Below are positions 61,269 to 64,000 of a stretch of 64,000 bases of DNA, piece by piece. A program made the translations under genes and the position numbers. The notes below the pieces were generated by a model, which did no database searches, was not told the DNA's origin, and saw only the letters and a list, made by a program, of their open reading frames with translations. Numbering within the stretch: position 1 is the first letter of the stretch; each line of letters opens with the position of its first letter. This DNA is from Bacteroidales bacterium (GTDB lineage: Bacteria; Bacteroidota; Bacteroidia; Bacteroidales; UBA932). The stretch is from assembly GCA_024401925.1 (NCBI GenBank), contig JAKSKD010000008.1, forward strand, positions 1 through 64,000. The letters are read 5' to 3'.

Positions 61269-62526
61269 TTTTCGATAAATTTAAAAATGCAACATAGTAG
61301 TCCATCGCCATCCGGTTGTCCTGATGTTCATTAAGCATTGCCAGGAGCATGAAATCCAGACCTCTGTCCTGGAATGAGACATTGCTGGTAATACGCATAT
61401 CCCTCAGGCGTCCGTAAAGGAAATGGCCGTCGATTTCGTCATCACTCATCGCCATAAGCCTGCGGGCAGAGTATCCGTATATGAAATTATGGGAGAGGAT
61501 GGACAAATATTTCCGGGCAAGTTCGGTATGGCCGTCAATCAAAGCGCACTCTGCAAGCCGAGATATCCAATATCCGCAATAGCCGTCCTCGCTGACGGAT
61601 GTGAGTCTCTCAAACGCGCATCTTCTCGCTTCGCTGATGAAGCCGAGATTGAACAATATCTCGCAAGCATTTATCTGGTCGTATTTTTCCGGCAGCATAA
61701 GCGAACCTGTACCGAATTCCTTGCTGTACAAGGCATAGGAATTGAGCAGGGACTTACCCTCGCCACCGATTGTATTCGCAAGCGCAAGATTGACGCAGTT
61801 GCACATCGCTGCGCTTCTTTTTAAACGCTTGTCCTGACTGTATTTAATCAACTCTGTCCAGTCCCTGTTACGCGCAGCCTGAGTGTAGCGCATATCCATT
61901 TCGAGACCGATATCTGCAGATTTATATACGCCGAAGCCTCCTGCCACAAATATGGCGGCAGCAACTGCAAAGCCAAGCCCCTTCTTCGAGCGAAGCCCTT
62001 CTCCTTTTACCGGGATATATGAAATGACCTGCAGAAGGAAGAATGTAAGTGCCGGGAAAAGGCCGAAGCCAAAATAAAGTACGGCAGCAAGTATTATCAG
62101 CCACAGGCCTGAAGTCTTTTTGTTACCAAGATTTATCAGGGAAAGTGCAACTGCCACGAGAACGCCAAAAGGCAGAGTCACAAGCTCTCCCTTCCGGCAA
62201 AGAAGAATCCATAAAACGAACGGGACTGCAAGGGCTACCTGGCTCCAGATGCGCGCAAAGCCATTCTTTTTAATATATAGAGTCAGCAGGAAATGGATGC
62301 CGCCGAGAATCACGGCAATTATTGCCGCCCCAAGTAACGGCCAATAATTGAATTGTGTCAGGAAGATTGCTATGTAATCTCCAAGGCCGCCGATATGGGA
62401 AACCTTGTCAATGAAATACTCTTTCGTGTCCAAAAACAGCCAGAGCCCCTGATTGTACACCAGATGCCCTTGATAGCAAAAGGCGAAGAACAACCAGGCA
62501 AGTAGCGCAAGGACAAGCGAAAGCAT
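61261..62526 (-). CDS. DUF6057-like polytopic membrane protein with helical C-terminal domain
   Basis: In this 421-residue protein, roughly the first half (residues 1 to about 205) holds about six hydrophobic segments in the inner membrane. The second half is a soluble helical region with TPR-like features (AARNRDWTELIKYS, LGFISEARRCAFERL, GHTELARKYL). I associate it with the DUF6057 family from its layout and its pairing with a TolB-like lipoprotein, but I am not certain. It starts 2 bp after the S41 protease gene and overlaps the TolB-like gene by 8 bp. Confidence 0.6.
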   Translation of the reverse strand: MLSLVLALLAWLFFAFCYQGHLVYNQGLWLFLDTKEYFIDKVSHIGGLGDYIAIFLTQFNYWPLLGAAIIAVILGGIHFLLTLYIKKNGFARIWSQVALAVPFVLWILLCRKGELVTLPFGVLVAVALSLINLGNKKTSGLWLIILAAVLYFGFGLFPALTFFLLQVISYIPVKGEGLRSKKGLGFAVAAAIFVAGGFGVYKSADIGLEMDMRYTQAARNRDWTELIKYSQDKRLKRSAAMCNCVNLALANTIGGEGKSLLNSYALYSKEFGTGSLMLPEKYDQINACEILFNLGFISEARRCAFERLTSVSEDGYCGYWISRLAECALIDGHTELARKYLSILSHNFIYGYSARRLMAMSDDEIDGHFLYGRLRDMRITSNVSFQDRGLDFMLLAMLNEHQDNRMAMDYYVAFLNLSKNE

Positions 62527-62528
62527 AT

Positions 62529-64000
62529 TTACTTCAGTAAAACAGGTTTGTTGGAGATGTGCATTCCGAAATTAGCGGGACGATGCTGGATTTCCAATTT
62601 TCTGTCGGCAAGTACGGAAGCCTTTGTGGAAGGAAGTGCAGCAGGGGCCTTGCCTTCAATCAGGCCAAGTACAACCGACAGCATCTGTTCTTTCGGGTCT
62701 CCAAGCAGAGTCGGATCCTCAGGATTATCCCGGGCCTCGACATCAGGGACAAATCCGTCAGGCATACAAGGAGTGTTGCCATCCCTGTCAGCGAAGCGGG
62801 CATACATTATATATGCTCCCCAGTTATCGGCATACTTGGAATATTCATCATACCTGGATCCATAATATTTCCTATAGACTTCAATATTACCAGTGTACCA
62901 GTCCACCGCACCCAGCATATAGCCAGAACAATATTTACCATATGACTTCTGCCCGACTATCGTCACATCCATAAACGGGATGAGGCCGACAAGGATACTT
63001 TCAGAAGCGGAGGCGCTACCGCCGGTCATAATCGCGTAGATATTCACCTTCTTTTCACTGCTTACATTGCTACCCTTTGTACTGATTTTCGAGTAACCAC
63101 CCGTTGATGTCTCGTATGTGAAATTTGTCCTGAAGAAAGACGAGTCTCTGCCGTTTGCTTTATTCCATACACTTGTCTGGTACAAAGCTCCATTGAGGAC
63201 ATCCTCTTCAGGCGCAAGCATTGATGCAAGAGCTTCCTCCGTTTCAATGTAGCCGCCTCCATTATACCTCAGGTCGAGAATAACATCAGTCACTCCTGCG
63301 GCCTTGAACTCCTTGCATACGTCAATTAGCCGCGGAATGGACCTGAGAGTGAAACTAACATAGCAAAGATACCCCACCTGTTTCGCTCCGAGATCAAAAA
63401 CCTTGCTGACAAGGACAGGGTCCTCATACATTTTTATGGAAGTGAGGTCCAAGTTGCGCCCGTCGTACAGGCCTAATTTGCAACTGCTGCTGTTGAACAT
63501 TTCATTATTCACAATATCCACATAAGTGTCAGCAGTAAGCGTTTTCTCATTGACCGTCATTATCACATCACCCCTCTTCAGACCGGCTTTCTCGGCAGGA
63601 GAATCTGCATAGACGAATGTGACGATTCCGCACACGGCAGTATGTTGCGAATCCGCCCAGTACAGAGTGATGTCATAGCCATACGTCGTCTCCACACCAG
63701 CGACAGAGCTATTAAATGAATCATAATCATCGGTGCACATTGTCCACTTGTCTGCAGAATATTTTACGGACTGAACCTTAGCAATAGGCTCATCCGTTTC
63801 CACCCACGTATTCATTTTCGAAGTGACGGAAGGATCATCGATCCACAGATAATAAACACTTAACGCATCAAACAGGAACTGATTGACATAGCTGTATGTG
63901 GTAAGCTTTTCCTGCTTCTCTTTTTCCTTTTCATCAGGGCTCTGAGGCGGGGTAACCGGAATCTCCGGCTCCTTTGGCTTACAAGAGACATATCCGACAA
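62529..64000 (-). CDS. S41 family peptidase (PDZ-containing lipoprotein), 5' end beyond the window
   Basis: This is a periplasmic C-terminal-processing-type serine protease. Reading the frame to the right edge gives VGYVSC followed by a Pro/Lys/Glu-rich linker and then LSVYYLWIDD, so the protein is a lipoprotein whose start codon lies only a few codons past 64000. A PDZ-like domain (SPAEKAGLKRGDVI) precedes the S41 core with the nucleophile Ser in TGGSASASES and the general-base Lys in GQKSYGKYC. The Met codon at 63815 is internal, not the start. First visible gene of a three-gene operon. Confidence 0.9.
   Translation of the reverse strand, partial: VGYVSCKPKEPEIPVTPPQSPDEKEKEKQEKLTTYSYVNQFLFDALSVYYLWIDDPSVTSKMNTWVETDEPIAKVQSVKYSADKWTMCTDDYDSFNSSVAGVETTYGYDITLYWADSQHTAVCGIVTFVYADSPAEKAGLKRGDVIMTVNEKTLTADTYVDIVNNEMFNSSSCKLGLYDGRNLDLTSIKMYEDPVLVSKVFDLGAKQVGYLCYVSFTLRSIPRLIDVCKEFKAAGVTDVILDLRYNGGGYIETEEALASMLAPEEDVLNGALYQTSVWNKANGRDSSFFRTNFTYETSTGGYSKISTKGSNVSSEKKVNIYAIMTGGSASASESILVGLIPFMDVTIVGQKSYGKYCSGYMLGAVDWYTGNIEVYRKYYGSRYDEYSKYADNWGAYIMYARFADRDGNTPCMPDGFVPDVEARDNPEDPTLLGDPKEQMLSVVLGLIEGKAPAALPSTKASVLADRKLEIQHRPANFGMHISNKPVLLK

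Noticed and set aside
63815..63817. Start codon of the S41 peptidase at 63815
   Set aside because: The frame continues to the window edge through LSVYYLWIDD and a lipobox (VGYVSC), so this Met is internal and the gene is truncated by the window.

Overview
The window looks like chromosome from an uncultured or gut-type Bacteroidales (phylum Bacteroidota). Evidence: two SusC/SusD outer-membrane uptake pairs, a histone H1-like (Hc1) protein, a DUF5686 outer-membrane protein, an OstA-like protein beside SurA, Rnf genes in the order B-C-D-G-E-A, and many -7 boxes of the Bacteroidota form TAnnTTTG instead of sigma-70 -10 boxes. Shine-Dalgarno sequences are almost absent. I see no rRNA, CRISPR array, integrase, transposase or phage gene. 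Genus cannot be fixed from the sequence alone.

Layout. 0.1-5.2 kb: radA and galE (minus), dacB (plus), an Hc1-like DNA-binding protein and an NlpC/P60 peptidase (minus). 5.3-11.2 kb: a radical SAM protein, then an envelope-biogenesis run of lipoprotein chaperone, SurA and a very long OstA-like protein. 11.2-17.7 kb (minus): peptidase T and an OPT oligopeptide transporter, then DUF5686 and an M48 lipoprotein protease. 17.8-19.1 kb: a secreted alpha/beta hydrolase and RidA. 19.1-19.4 kb: tRNA-Met(CAT) and, on the other strand, tRNA-Arg(TCT), each with its own terminator.

19.5-26.8 kb (plus) is one tight operon: omega-amidase, indolepyruvate oxidoreductase IorA/IorB, an aminotransferase, two phenylacetate-CoA ligases and an ACT-domain protein. 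It converges on a run of about 16 kb on the minus strand (42.7 to 26.8 kb): two M23 peptidases, a MerR-like regulator, a zinc-ribbon coiled-coil protein, dnaB, rseC, rnfBCDGEA, glutamine synthetase, NfnA/NfnB, a sirtuin and aspartate ammonia-lyase. Read together, one side carries enzymes that interconvert aryl acids and aromatic amino acids using ferredoxin. The other side carries the machinery that produces reduced ferredoxin, glutamine and fumarate. This is the most coherent metabolic story in the window, although the direction of flux is inferred.

42.8-48.5 kb (plus): alaS, then a single reading frame that fuses an LptF/LptG permease to a complete methionyl-tRNA formyltransferase, then thiamine pyrophosphokinase. 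The fusion is the most unusual gene here.

48.5-59.8 kb: two consecutive SusC/SusD loci whose promoter-leader regions (about 230 bp) are paralogous and align without gaps, offset by exactly 5115 bp. A lipoprotein and a strong terminator close the region. 59.8-64 kb (minus): an operon of an S41 protease (cut by the right edge), a DUF6057-like membrane protein and a lipoprotein with a TolB-like propeller and one CxxCH heme motif.
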